A stretch of 63,885 nucleotides of DNA from Kitasatospora sp. SUK 42. Its GTDB lineage: Bacteria; Actinomycetota; Actinomycetes; Streptomycetales; Streptomycetaceae. Below, piece by piece: positions 17,493 through 25,641 of this stretch (within the stretch, counting starts at the first letter, position 1; every line of letters begins with the position of its first letter). The stretch spans positions 1 through 63,885 of the forward strand of contig NZ_LFMD02000025.1 of assembly GCF_015776785.2 (NCBI RefSeq), given 5' to 3'. A program made the position numbers and the translations under genes. The notes beneath the pieces are model-generated. The model ran no database searches. It was given only the letters and a program-made list of their open reading frames with translations, and was not told the origin of the DNA.

Positions 17493-17539
17493 TGCGGCTA
17501 CTCCTACGGAAGACGGAAGGTCGTTCTGGGCTGCGGGGG

Positions 17540-17725
17540 TCAGTCCTCGTAGTGCATCGCGAAGCGGCAGTTCGCCGCGCGGGTGTGCGCACGGTCGGCC
17601 ACCGGGGCCGCCGGATCGGGCGGCTCGGGGCGGTCCTGGCGTCCACTCACGGGCGCGAGGCGGATCGTCCGCTCGTACGGCTGGTCGACCTCGACGTAGT
17701 CGATGACGGCGGTGGCGGTGGTCAT
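17540..17725 (-). CDS. 61-residue hypothetical peptide upstream of lysA
   Basis: 61 residues starting MTTATAVIDYVEVDQPYERT and ending CRFAMHYED. It is acidic with a proline-rich middle and a single cysteine, and has no signal peptide. It is preceded by GGGATCCC and sits 47 bp upstream of the decarboxylase, so the two are probably co-transcribed. No family is recognised. The size and composition would suit a leader peptide, a small partner protein or a RiPP-like precursor, but no modifying enzyme for the last is adjacent. Confidence 0.6.
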   Translation of the reverse strand: MTTATAVIDYVEVDQPYERTIRLAPVSGRQDRPEPPDPAAPVADRAHTRAANCRFAMHYED

Positions 17726-17835
17726 GACGGGATCCCTTCGGTGGTGGGCCGTACGGCCGGACCCCTCCAGTGGAGACCCTCCGCACACCGATCGCATCCG
17801 CCCTTGACGCATGGCGTACGCCCCGACCGCGGTCC

Positions 17836-17851
17836 TTGACGCCTTCCTGAC
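17836..17851 (-). promoter_or_regulatory. GTCAG-N6-GTCAA element, site A
   Basis: On the minus strand the sequence is GTCAGGAAGGCGTCAA. It lies in the intergenic region upstream of the 61-residue ORF and lysA, with half-sites 11 bp apart as in OmpR/PhoB-type operators. See also sites B and C around kdpB. Confidence 0.55.
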
Positions 17852-17868
17852 AGCGACCCGAAAGGCGT

Positions 17869-17884
17869 GTCAGGGAACTGTCAA
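17869..17884 (+). promoter_or_regulatory. GTCAG-N6-GTCAA element, site B
   Basis: GTCAGGGAACTGTCAA lies about 145 bp upstream of the kdpB start, opposite in orientation to site A. Direct half-sites one helical turn apart suit a winged-helix response regulator such as KdpE (inference). Confidence 0.6.
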
Positions 17885-18026
17885 AGTTGGCCGGTGCGCC
17901 GCCAAGCCCGCGTCAAGGGCGGCATGTTCCCGGCCGAACCGGTGGTGGGCTGTCCGCCGTCCCCGCAGCCCCACCCAACCCGCCGCCCCGCCGAGCCCGG
18001 GCGGCCCCGGAAGGTCCCCCGAGACG

Positions 18027-20210
18027 ATGCGCCGTTCGGCCCTCACCACCCCGGACCACACCTCCGACCAGCAGAACTGGTTCCGCCGCCCGCAACCGCC
18101 CGCGCCGGAGCCGCCCCACCCGAGCCACCGGCCGCCCAGGTCCGCGGGCGGCCGCCGCCGGCTGATCACCCGCCGCCAGCTGGCCGAGGCGCTGCCCGCC
18201 ACCGTCCGCAAGCTCCACCCGCGCGCCATGCTGCGCAACCCGGTGATGATGGTGGTGGAGACCGGTTCGGCGCTCACCACCATCAGCGCCGTGATCCACC
18301 CCAGCGTCTTCGGCTGGGTGATCTCCTTCTGGCTCTGGCTGACCGTGCTGTTCGCCAACCTCGCCGAGGCCGTCGCCGAGAGCCGGGGCAAGGCCCAGGC
18401 CGACTCGCTGCGCCGCGCCCAGGCGGGTACGACGGCCCGGCGGCTGCTGCACTGGCGGGTCGGCACCCGTGACCACCGCCACGAGGTCGTCCCCGCCGAG
18501 CACCTGGTGCCGCACGACATCGTCCTGGTGCCGGCCGGTGAGGTGATCCCGCAGGACGGCGAGGTGGTCGAGGGCGTCGCGAGCGTCGACGAGTCGGCGA
18601 TCACCGGGGAGTCCGCGCCGGTGATCCGCGAGTCCGGCGGGGACCGCACCGGTGTCACCGGCGGCACCCGGGTGCTCTCCGACCACCTGGTCGTACGGGT
18701 CACCTCCCGCCCCGGGCAGAGCTTCGTGGACCGGATGATCGCGCTGGTCGAGGGCGCCGACCGACAGAAGACGCCGAACGAGGTCGCGCTGAACATCCTG
18801 CTGGCCTCGATGACCATCGTCTTCCTGCTCTCGGTGGTCTCGCTGCAGCCGATGGCCATCTACGCCCACGCGCCGCAGACCACGATCGTGCTGGTCGCGC
18901 TGATGGTCGCGCTCATCCCGACCACGATCGGCGCCCTGCTGTCCGCGATCGGCATCGCCGGGATGGACCGGCTGGTGCAGCGCAACGTGGTCGCCCTCTC
19001 CGGCCGGGCCGTGGAGGCCGCCGGGGACGTGGACGTGCTGCTGCTCGACAAGACCGGCACCATCACCCACGGCAACCGCCGGGCCGTCGCCCTGCACCCC
19101 CTGCCCGGCGCGACCGCCGAACAGCTCGCCGAGGCGGCCCAGTTGGCCTCCGTCGCGGACGAGACGCCGGAGGGGCGCTCACTGGTGGAACTGACGAACC
19201 GTCAGTACTGGGTGCCGCCGCGCTCCCCCGGCGAACTGGGCGAGCAGCGGCCGGTGCCGTTCACGGCGCACAGCCGGATGAGCGGCGTGGACCTGAGCTG
19301 GCCGGACGGCAGCGGCTGCCTGATCCGCAAGGGCGCGGCCGCCGCCGTCGCCCGCTGGGTGGTGGACTCGGGCGGGCGGCTGCCGATGGAGGCCAAGCCG
19401 CTGGTCGACCGGATCGCCGAGGCCGGCGGCACCCCGCTGCTGGTCGCCGTGCACGACCGGCACGGCGCCCGGGCGCTGGGCGTGGTCGAGCTCAAGGACG
19501 TGGTCAAGGAGGGCATCGCCGAACGCTTCGCCGAGCTGCGGCGGATGGGCATCCGCACCGTGATGGTCACCGGCGACAACCCGCTGACCGCCAGGGCGAT
19601 CGCGGAGGAGGCCGGGGTGGACGACTTCCTCGCCGAGGCCACCCCCGAGGACAAGCTGGCCCACCTGCGGCGCGAGCAGGCCGCCGGGAACATGGTCGCG
19701 ATGACCGGCGACGGCACCAACGACGCCCCCGCGCTCGCCCAGGCCGACGTCGGCGTCGCGATGAACTCCGGCACCCCGGCCGCCAAGGAGGCCGGCAACA
19801 TGGTCGACCTCGACTCCAACCCGGCGAAGCTGATCGACATCATCCGGGTGGGCAAGCAACTCCTCATCACCCGGGGCGCGTTGACCACCTTCTCGATCAC
19901 CAACGACGTCGCCAAGTTCTTCGCGATCATCCCCGCGATGTTCTCCGGCTCCTACCCCCGGCTGCACGACCTCAACATCATGGAGCTGCACAGCCCCACC
20001 TCGGCGATCGCCTCCGCGATCATCTTCAACGCGCTGATCATCATCGCGCTGATCCCGCTGGCGCTGCGCGGCGTGCGCTACCAGCCCGCCTCCGCGACCG
20101 ACCTGCTCCGGCGCAACCTGCGGGTGTACGGGCTGGGCGGGCTGGTCCTGCCGTTCCTCGGCATCAAGGCGATCGACCTGCTGATCGAGTTCGTGCCGGG
20201 ACTGGGCTGA
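18027..20210 (+). CDS. kdpB: Orphan potassium-transporting ATPase B subunit
   Basis: 727 residues. This is the P-type ATPase subunit of the high-affinity K+ pump. TGES (193-196) and DKTGT (phosphorylated Asp341) are intact, as are MVTGDNPLTA and MTGDGTNDAPAL. The membrane motif ALIPTTIGALLSAIGIAGMD is specific to KdpB rather than other P-type pumps. The ATG at 18027 gives a Pro/Arg-rich N-terminal extension of about 45 residues. No kdpA, kdpC, kdpF, kdpD or kdpE lies next to it, although KdpB normally works only with KdpA and KdpC. A universal-stress protein gene follows and shares its upstream element. Confidence 0.93.
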   Translation: MRRSALTTPDHTSDQQNWFRRPQPPAPEPPHPSHRPPRSAGGRRRLITRRQLAEALPATVRKLHPRAMLRNPVMMVVETGSALTTISAVIHPSVFGWVISFWLWLTVLFANLAEAVAESRGKAQADSLRRAQAGTTARRLLHWRVGTRDHRHEVVPAEHLVPHDIVLVPAGEVIPQDGEVVEGVASVDESAITGESAPVIRESGGDRTGVTGGTRVLSDHLVVRVTSRPGQSFVDRMIALVEGADRQKTPNEVALNILLASMTIVFLLSVVSLQPMAIYAHAPQTTIVLVALMVALIPTTIGALLSAIGIAGMDRLVQRNVVALSGRAVEAAGDVDVLLLDKTGTITHGNRRAVALHPLPGATAEQLAEAAQLASVADETPEGRSLVELTNRQYWVPPRSPGELGEQRPVPFTAHSRMSGVDLSWPDGSGCLIRKGAAAAVARWVVDSGGRLPMEAKPLVDRIAEAGGTPLLVAVHDRHGARALGVVELKDVVKEGIAERFAELRRMGIRTVMVTGDNPLTARAIAEEAGVDDFLAEATPEDKLAHLRREQAAGNMVAMTGDGTNDAPALAQADVGVAMNSGTPAAKEAGNMVDLDSNPAKLIDIIRVGKQLLITRGALTTFSITNDVAKFFAIIPAMFSGSYPRLHDLNIMELHSPTSAIASAIIFNALIIIALIPLALRGVRYQPASATDLLRRNLRVYGLGGLVLPFLGIKAIDLLIEFVPGLG

Positions 20211-20231
20211 GACGGGAGGCGGACGAGGCCT

Positions 20232-20279
20232 GTCAGAAGACCGTCAAGAAGTGCGCGGCGGGCGTCATGGTGGTGTCAG
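20232..20279 (+). promoter_or_regulatory. GTCAG-N6-GTCAA element, site C, with a second repeat pair
   Basis: GTCAGAAGACCGTCAA (20232-20247) is followed by GTCATGGTGGTGTCAG (20264-20279). The GTCA half-sites fall at 11, 21 and 11 bp spacing, upstream of the universal-stress gene. Confidence 0.6.
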
Positions 20280-20337
20280 CGCCGGTCCGGACGGCCCGGT
20301 TCCGGGGTTCACTGGAGACATCCGAAGCGAGGAGTAC

Positions 20338-20390
20338 CCGACCGGAACGACCCGACCGGAACCATCCGACCGGACCGCCCGACCGGACCA
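20338..20390. repeat. Four 13-14 bp tandem units
   Basis: Four copies of CCGACCGGA plus a variable tail, starting at 20338, 20351, 20365 and 20378, in the 5' leader of the universal-stress gene. Confidence 0.75.
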
Positions 20391-20433
20391 ACGGAGCCGG
20401 AGAGTCCATCCGGAGAGACGGAGGCGAACGGCC

Positions 20434-20919
20434 ATGACCGGGACCACCCGAGTGATCGTCGGCCTGAGCGGATCACTGAGCAGTCTGGCCGCCCTCTACC
20501 ACGCCGTCGGCGAGGCGGCCCGGAACGCGGCCGTGCTGGTGCCCGTCGTCGCGTGGACGGCGAGCGACCGGGACGACCTGCGCCCGCTCTCCGAACTGGA
20601 GCACGCCGCCCGGCGGCGCCTGGACATCGCCTTCGAGCAGGCCTACGGCGGCTACCCGTCCGGGCTGGTCATCCACCCCCTGGTGGTGCGCTCCGAACCG
20701 GGGCCCGCCCTGGTCGGCGCCGTCACCGGGCCGGACGACCTGCTGGTGCTCGGCGCCGCCACCCGCCGCCGCTTCGACCGGCTGCGCGGCGGATCGGTCG
20801 CCCGGCACTGCCGGCACCGGTCGGGCTGCCGGGTGGTGGAGGTCTCCCCCTCGGCGCTGCTGACCCGGCTCGAACTGCCCGCCCGCACCGGGGCGCCGCT
20901 CCCGCTGCTGGCCCGCTGA
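20434..20919 (+). CDS. Universal stress protein-like
   Basis: 161 residues forming a single UspA-type domain. VIVGLSGSLSSLAALYHAV at the start and LLVLGAATRRRFDRLRGGSV near residue 125 match the nucleotide-binding framework, although the second glycine loop is Arg-rich. GGAGG lies nine bases before the ATG. It follows the orphan kdpB by 223 bp and shares the GTCAG-N6-GTCAA element. In complete kdp loci a USP domain is part of the KdpD sensor, so this protein may substitute as a regulatory partner (inference). Confidence 0.8.
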   Translation: MTGTTRVIVGLSGSLSSLAALYHAVGEAARNAAVLVPVVAWTASDRDDLRPLSELEHAARRRLDIAFEQAYGGYPSGLVIHPLVVRSEPGPALVGAVTGPDDLLVLGAATRRRFDRLRGGSVARHCRHRSGCRVVEVSPSALLTRLELPARTGAPLPLLAR

Positions 20920-20961
20920 GCCCGCTTCGCCCAGGAGCGATCCCGTCCCCCCTCGGCCGGC

Positions 20962-22203
20962 TCAGTGGGGGCCCGGCAGGTGGGCGCTGAGCCAGCCGAG
21001 GGAGGGCGGGATCAGCCGGTCCCAGGTGGTGAAGTTGTGGCCGCCGGTGTCCACCGTGGCCTGGGCCACCACCATCGGCGGACGGGCGGCCGCCGCGAAG
21101 GCCGTGGAGTCGGCGTAGGTCGTCCCGTCCTCCTTGCTGTCGGCGAGCAGCACCGCGAGCTCGGGCATCGGCAGGTGGGCCAGCCTCCAGTTGAGGTCGG
21201 CCTCGTCGCGGCGCTGCCGGTCACCGCCGAAGAGGTCACCGGTGGTGACGTCCTCCGCCGCCTTGAAGTAGCCGGAGAGCGAGACCGCCGCCGGGAAGGT
21301 CCGCGGGTGCGCCATGCCGAGCTTGACGGCGCAGTAGCCGCCGGTCGAGTCGCCCATGACGCCCAGGCTGCCCTCCCCGCCCAGCACCCGGTAGGTGGCC
21401 CGCAGGTCGGCGGGCACGTCGACGGTGAAGTAGCTCTGGGCCTGCGGGCCGCCCGGGACGTCCTCGCACTCGCTGTCCCGGGGCATGCTGGGCGAGGGCC
21501 GCATCAGCACCAGCACCGTCGGCTTCACCTCCCCCTTGTGCAGCAGGTCGAGCTCGGTGGCCGGGTAGCGCAGCTTGGTGACCAGGTTGGCGGCGTCCCC
21601 GGGGAAGCCGGTCATCACCAGCACGGCCGGGAAGCGCAGACCCTCGTTGCCGGGCCGGAAGTACTGCGGCGGCAGGTAGACGTACCCGTCGGTGCTCAGC
21701 CCGGTGGTGGCGCCGGGCAGCCGGACGCGGTCGAGCCGGCCGATCCGGGCGGGCTCGCGGCCGACCGATCCGGCGCCGGTGATCTCCGCCGGGCCGAGCA
21801 CCTGCACCCCGGCCGGCGGACCGCCCGCGGCGCCCGTACCACCGGCCCCGCCCTGTCCGGCCTGCCCGCCCTGGCCGCTCTGACCTCCCTGGCCTCCCTG
21901 AACGCCCTGAACGCCCGGCGGGCCCGGCACGCCCGGCGAGCCCCCGGCCCCCTGGACCACGCCGAGGCTGCGCTCGCGCCCGAGCAGGTCGGACCAGCTG
22001 CTGTAGAAGACGAAGTAGTCGTTGACGGCGAACCCGAGCGTGGCCAGCAGGGTCAGCTGGGTGAGCGCGATGGTGCCGAGCCGCAGGAACATCGCGGGCC
22101 AGCTGCGGACGGCGAGCCGGGGCCAGACCCAGAGCGTGCCGAGCACCGTGAACACCACGAGCAGTGCCATCAGCGCCAGCAGCTTGTGACTGGTGAGTCC
22201 CAT
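20962..22203 (-). CDS. Membrane-anchored esterase with collagen-like Gly-X-Y segment
   Basis: 413 residues. Two N-terminal transmembrane helices (about 8-27 and 41-65) are followed by a collagen-like segment (residues 88-129, triplets such as GSP GVP GPP GVQ GGQ) and then an Ag85/esterase-D-type alpha/beta hydrolase. GDSTGGY holds the nucleophile and GGHNF the catalytic His. The catalytic domain is therefore presented outside the membrane on a stalk. Mycolyl- or acyl-transferase-like activity is possible, but simple esterase action is as likely. The SPGVPG part of the stalk is strongly biased to Gly/Gln/Pro. Confidence 0.88.
   Translation of the reverse strand: MGLTSHKLLALMALLVVFTVLGTLWVWPRLAVRSWPAMFLRLGTIALTQLTLLATLGFAVNDYFVFYSSWSDLLGRERSLGVVQGAGGSPGVPGPPGVQGVQGGQGGQSGQGGQAGQGGAGGTGAAGGPPAGVQVLGPAEITGAGSVGREPARIGRLDRVRLPGATTGLSTDGYVYLPPQYFRPGNEGLRFPAVLVMTGFPGDAANLVTKLRYPATELDLLHKGEVKPTVLVLMRPSPSMPRDSECEDVPGGPQAQSYFTVDVPADLRATYRVLGGEGSLGVMGDSTGGYCAVKLGMAHPRTFPAAVSLSGYFKAAEDVTTGDLFGGDRQRRDEADLNWRLAHLPMPELAVLLADSKEDGTTYADSTAFAAAARPPMVVAQATVDTGGHNFTTWDRLIPPSLGWLSAHLPGPH
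21838..21945. repeat. Degenerate 9-bp repeats encoding the collagen-like stalk
   Basis: Repeated CTGGCC/CTGACC/CTGAAC units on the plus strand encode the Gly-X-Y segment of the esterase. Such arrays are prone to length change by slippage. Confidence 0.75.
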
Positions 22204-22720
22204 CTGTCCCGGCCTCCCCTACCACTGTGGACCACCGACCGGGGAAGCGAGCCCCCCACCCAGGGTGCCCGCTGAGGCACCGTACGTCACCAGCACCGAT
22301 GCCCGCGCACCCCGCCCCCGAACAACCCGCCCCGCCAAGTTCGACACGGCTGTCGAACTTGGCATGACCGGGCTATGCTGTCGAAACGCCCGAAGATGAG
22401 CCCCTGCCCCCGTCGACGACCGCGCCGCCCAGGCGCGCCCGACCGGAAGGAGGCGAGACACCGGGACCCGGGACGCATGGACCGCAGCAGTCCGGGCCGC
22501 GATCGCGCCCACTCCCCCTCCACCTCCCGAACCGGTGGGTCCGCTTCCGGCGGAACTCAGGCCCCCCGATGACGTTCTGACGATGCGTCAACTCAGTGCC
22601 CGGCCCTTCACCGGCCCGGCCCCGCAGGCGTGCCCCCGGCCGCCCGGCGCCGTTGTACGGAAGGTGAACCGCCGAGCCCACCCCCGACTCCCGGCCTCCG
22701 CGCCGAGGAAGAGGTACCCC
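22204..22720. other. 517-bp intergenic region with a strong inverted repeat
   Basis: No convincing gene. It separates a minus-strand esterase from a plus-strand membrane-protein gene and holds a perfect 13-bp inverted repeat (22334-22363) plus an extra half-site TGTCGAA at 22379-22385. The rest shows only weak frames. Confidence 0.6.
22334..22363. promoter_or_regulatory. Candidate operator
   Basis: Perfect inverted repeat GCCAAGTTCGACA-CGGC-TGTCGAACTTGGC between two divergent genes. A third half-site TGTCGAA follows 16 bp downstream. No regulator gene lies next to it. Confidence 0.55.
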
Positions 22721-23185
22721 ATGACGACGTCCCAACTCCTCCCGCGCCCAGGCGAGGCGGCGGCGCTGGTCACCGTCCTCGGACTGCTGGTCCTGGAGGA
22801 GATCGCCCTCGGCATGGCGGAGGAGGAGCACCGTCCGGTCATCGGCGGCATCCTGATCGGCGCCTCCTGTTCGGGCCTGCTGATGGTCGGCGCGGTCCTG
22901 TTCAGCCGCTGGCTCGACGCCCGCCGGCCGCTCCCGCTGCCGCCGCCCGGCCCGAACGGCCGCGAGTACAGCGCCCGCGCGCTCGAAGGCTTCCCGATGG
23001 AGGCCGTCCGCCCCTTACTGCTCTCCGAACAGGCGCCCCAGCTGGGACAGTTGTACTCGGCCTGGATGCTCGCCCGGGCCGGCCGCACCGCCTCCTGGAT
23101 CTCCCGGCGGCTGGACATCCCGCTCGCCGCCGCCCAGCTGCTGGTCGACGCCGCCCGGGCACCGAAGCTCGATCAGAGGCGCTGA
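22721..23185 (+). CDS. Small membrane protein, unknown function
   Basis: 154 residues with two transmembrane helices (about 13-32 and 42-65) and a cytoplasmic C-terminal part rich in helices (QLYSAWMLARAGRTASWISR). The ATG at 22721 follows GAGGAAGAGG, which fixes the start. Its last 13 bp overlap the end of the convergent gene at 23173, so the two cannot both have a terminator between them. No family recognised. Confidence 0.75.
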   Translation: MTTSQLLPRPGEAAALVTVLGLLVLEEIALGMAEEEHRPVIGGILIGASCSGLLMVGAVLFSRWLDARRPLPLPPPGPNGREYSARALEGFPMEAVRPLLLSEQAPQLGQLYSAWMLARAGRTASWISRRLDIPLAAAQLLVDAARAPKLDQRR

Positions 23186-23796
23186 CCGGGCGCGGCGTTG
23201 ACCTGCGTCAGCAGGAACGGCACCAGCCCACGCTCCGCCAGCGCCGACCGCCAGGCGTCCCGCGCCTGCACCAGCTCGCCCGGCCCGTTCGCCTCCGCGG
23301 CCGACGGGCCCTCCGCCCGGGCCGCCGTACCCAGCAGCCCCAGGCCGCCGACCAGCAGGCACACCGCCGCGATCCCGGCGGCCACCCATCCGGCGTCCAC
23401 CAGTGCGCGCCCCAGGACCTCCAAGTCCTCGGTCAGGCCCAGCACGTAGCCGAGCAGCAGGAAGACCACGGCGGCCGCGACGGCGACTATCGGCACGATC
23501 ACGCCGAGCACGCCCCACCACCCTGAGACCCGCTCCCGCGCCGGGGTGTCGACCGGCAGCCGCGACACCGCGTCGGCGTCCGCCCGCAGCGTCGCGTAGC
23601 GCTCGTACTCCGGCGCCGCCGCGGCCAGCACGTACTCCGCGTTCTCCCGCGCCGTCCGCCGCAGCCGCTCGACCCCGCGCGCCTCCTCGCCCCTCTCCCG
23701 CAGCGCCGCCCGCACCTGCGGCATCGCCAGCGCCCTCCCGAGCTCCGTCTCGAAGTCGGCCCGATCCTGCTGCGGCAGTCGAAGCGGCCTGTCCAT
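23173..23796 (-). CDS. Membrane protein, unknown function
   Basis: 207 residues. A charged helical N-terminus (about 1-90, possible coiled coil) precedes two transmembrane helices (about 93-118 and 134-157) and a cytoplasmic tail. The ATG at 23796 follows a GGGGG ribosome-binding site, and an in-frame GTG eight codons earlier is possible. The 3' end overlaps the convergent gene by 13 bp. A near-perfect operator-like repeat lies about 40 bp upstream. Confidence 0.75.
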   Translation of the reverse strand: MDRPLRLPQQDRADFETELGRALAMPQVRAALRERGEEARGVERLRRTARENAEYVLAAAAPEYERYATLRADADAVSRLPVDTPARERVSGWWGVLGVIVPIVAVAAAVVFLLLGYVLGLTEDLEVLGRALVDAGWVAAGIAAVCLLVGGLGLLGTAARAEGPSAAEANGPGELVQARDAWRSALAERGLVPFLLTQVNAAPGQRL

Positions 23797-23833
23797 GCCG
23801 TGCCCCCGTTCGCTGTACACCTGTGGGCCATAG

Positions 23834-23851
23834 TTCTACAGCACTGTAGAA
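23834..23851. promoter_or_regulatory. Candidate operator
   Basis: Perfect inverted repeat TTCTACAG-CA-CTGTAGAA 38 bp upstream of the membrane-protein start at 23796. The TACA-N4-TGTA core is reminiscent of BlaI/CopY-type sites, but the spacer length differs. Confidence 0.5.
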
Positions 23852-23961
23852 CACGGGGCCAGGTCGGAGCAGCCCCATTCACCTGTGGGGTTGGGGAAGA
23901 GGAGGGGGCGCTCCGGCCAACGCCGGCCCCGCCGGGCGGGTGCGTCGCGCGGTGGCGGGCG

Positions 23962-24441
23962 TCAGGTGGTGACGAGCCTCACCCGGCTGGCCTCGGAGGA
24001 GGCCGACGGGCTGGCGCCGACGTTGGCGACGGTGGCGATCACGACGGCGTCGGCGTCCGGGATCCAGTTCATGGTCTTGGACTGGACGACCAGTTGACGG
24101 TGCTGCCGCTCGCCGTCGCAGATCACCTCGGCCTCGGGCGTCCGGGCGGAACCGAAGGCGATCGAGGAGGTGTCCTCCGGGTCCTTCTCCTCCACCGAGA
24201 CGGTGAGCGAGCGGGCCTCGTCGGCGATCGAGCAGCGGTAGTCGACGTTCACCCGGACCCGGCCGGGGACCTTCGGATCGATCCGGATGTCACCGAGGCT
24301 GACCTCGGTGACCACCGGATCCGGCCCGTCGTCGTCGTCGAGTACGGCGTGGGCGGGCACGGCGAGGCCCGTGAGGCCGGCAAGGCCGACGAGGCCGGCA
24401 AGGGCCGTGGTGAGGACTGTCAGGACGATCCACCGTTGCAC
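23962..24441 (-). CDS. Secreted protein, unknown function
   Basis: 159 residues from a GTG preceded by GGAGGTCGCA. A hydrophobic signal peptide is followed by AHA, a likely cleavage site near residue 32, then a mature beta-rich domain with two cysteines (DYRCSIAD and VICDGE) that may form a disulfide. No family recognised. It stands alone on the minus strand between two unrelated genes. Confidence 0.75.
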   Translation of the reverse strand: MQRWIVLTVLTTALAGLVGLAGLTGLAVPAHAVLDDDDGPDPVVTEVSLGDIRIDPKVPGRVRVNVDYRCSIADEARSLTVSVEEKDPEDTSSIAFGSARTPEAEVICDGERQHRQLVVQSKTMNWIPDADAVVIATVANVGASPSASSEASRVRLVTT

Positions 24442-24680
24442 TGCGACCTCCGGGGTCTTGAGGCGTGTCGCGGCCGACGCTAACCGCCACCCCGGGAGGC
24501 CGCGCGCCGAGTCGTCCGATCGTCGGACCGGCGCCGGGGAGGACCACCCGAGCGCACCCAGGAGGACCCCACTGGCGGCCCACCCCGCCGTCGCCCGCCC
24601 GGTCCTCCACCGCTCCGACCAGGCGTGCACCGCCTCCGGGCTCCGTACGGCCGCCAGCAGCGCAGGCGAGAACAGCCGGG

Positions 24681-25583
24681 CTACGCGGTCTGCGACTCCT
24701 CCCGGACGGAGCCGATGAACCGCAGCAGTCGCTCGTTCACCACCTCGGGCCGCTCCAGGTTCAGGCCGTGCCCGGCGCGCTCCACGATCTCCGCCCGCAC
24801 GCCCGGAATCAGCTCCGTGACCCGCTCCACCACCTGACGCGGCCGCAGCAGCGCACTGCGCTTGCCGACCAGCACCAGCGCGGGCAGCCGGATCGACCCC
24901 AACTCCTCGTCCGTGAACGGCCGGGCCGCCGGTCGACCGTTCGGCTTGTAGCTCCGCATGGCGAGCATCAGCGGCGCGATCATCTCGCGCGGCGCGCTCA
25001 GCGCCGGATTGGCCAGCAGCCTCCCGACCGCCGGGCGCAGCGGGCGCGGGGCCAGCATGCCGAACAGTCCGCCGACCATGTGGACGTAGAACCGCGCGGG
25101 GACCTTCTCGATCCCGCCCGGGTCCAGCGACGCCACGGACGCCAGACGCTCCGGCGCGTGGATCGCCTGGTTCAGCGCCAGCCAGCCCCCGTACGAAACG
25201 CCGACCAGGTGCACCCGCTCCAGCCCGAGACCGGCGAGCACCTCCCCCAGCCAGGCCGCGTTCTCCGCCGACCCGGCCGCGACGGCGCGCTGCACGCTGC
25301 GGCCGGGGTCGTCCAGCGTGGAGATCGCGTACACCGGGTGCCGCTCCCCCAGCGCCGCGATCTGCGGGTACCAGTTGGACGGATGCCCGGCGTGGCCGTG
25401 CAACAGGACGATCGGTTCTCCGCTCGTCGGGCCGTAGCGGTGCACGTGGACGGTCCCGTACGCGGTCTCGACATCCGACTCCTGGCGCGGCCCGGGCCAC
25501 AGCTCCATCGCCCGGTCGTACGCCTCAAGGAACTTCGCCCGAGCCGTCTCACTGACGAAGTGTCCGACGCTGGTCCTGGTCAT
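24681..25583 (-). CDS. Alpha/beta hydrolase under TetR control
   Basis: 300 residues. VLLHGHAGHPSNW near the N-terminus, VGVSYGGW (nucleophile Ser near residue 130) and AGHGLNLE near the C-terminus (catalytic His) form a complete triad, in the haloalkane-dehalogenase/lipase-like group. The ATG at 25583 follows GAGGGAGGGG. It is divergent from a TetR gene with a shared operator in the 58-bp gap, so expression is probably induced when the TetR ligand, perhaps the ester substrate, is present. Confidence 0.9.
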   Translation of the reverse strand: MTRTSVGHFVSETARAKFLEAYDRAMELWPGPRQESDVETAYGTVHVHRYGPTSGEPIVLLHGHAGHPSNWYPQIAALGERHPVYAISTLDDPGRSVQRAVAAGSAENAAWLGEVLAGLGLERVHLVGVSYGGWLALNQAIHAPERLASVASLDPGGIEKVPARFYVHMVGGLFGMLAPRPLRPAVGRLLANPALSAPREMIAPLMLAMRSYKPNGRPAARPFTDEELGSIRLPALVLVGKRSALLRPRQVVERVTELIPGVRAEIVERAGHGLNLERPEVVNERLLRFIGSVREESQTA

Positions 25584-25602
25584 GACCCCTCCCTCGCTTT
25601 GA

Positions 25603-25618
25603 TGGTATGGTTGTACCA
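25603..25618. promoter_or_regulatory. TetR operator between hydrolase and TetR genes
   Basis: TGGTA-N6-TACCA inverted repeat centred in the 58-bp divergent promoter region. TATGGT and, on the other strand, TACAAC are plausible -10 elements overlapped by the repeat. Confidence 0.6.
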
Positions 25619-25641
25619 CAAAAACATCTGGAAGGAACCCG

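Noticed and set aside
17821..17880. Two alternative hairpins around ACGCCT and AGGCGT
   Set aside because: The arm order does not form a single stem. The GTCAG half-sites explain most of the symmetry.
21838..21945. Direct repeats resembling a CRISPR array
   Set aside because: The units are short, degenerate and translate into Gly-X-Y triplets. No spacers exist.
24442..24680. Possible small gene between the secreted protein and the hydrolase
   Set aside because: Only short frames without a start signal; nothing protein-like seen.
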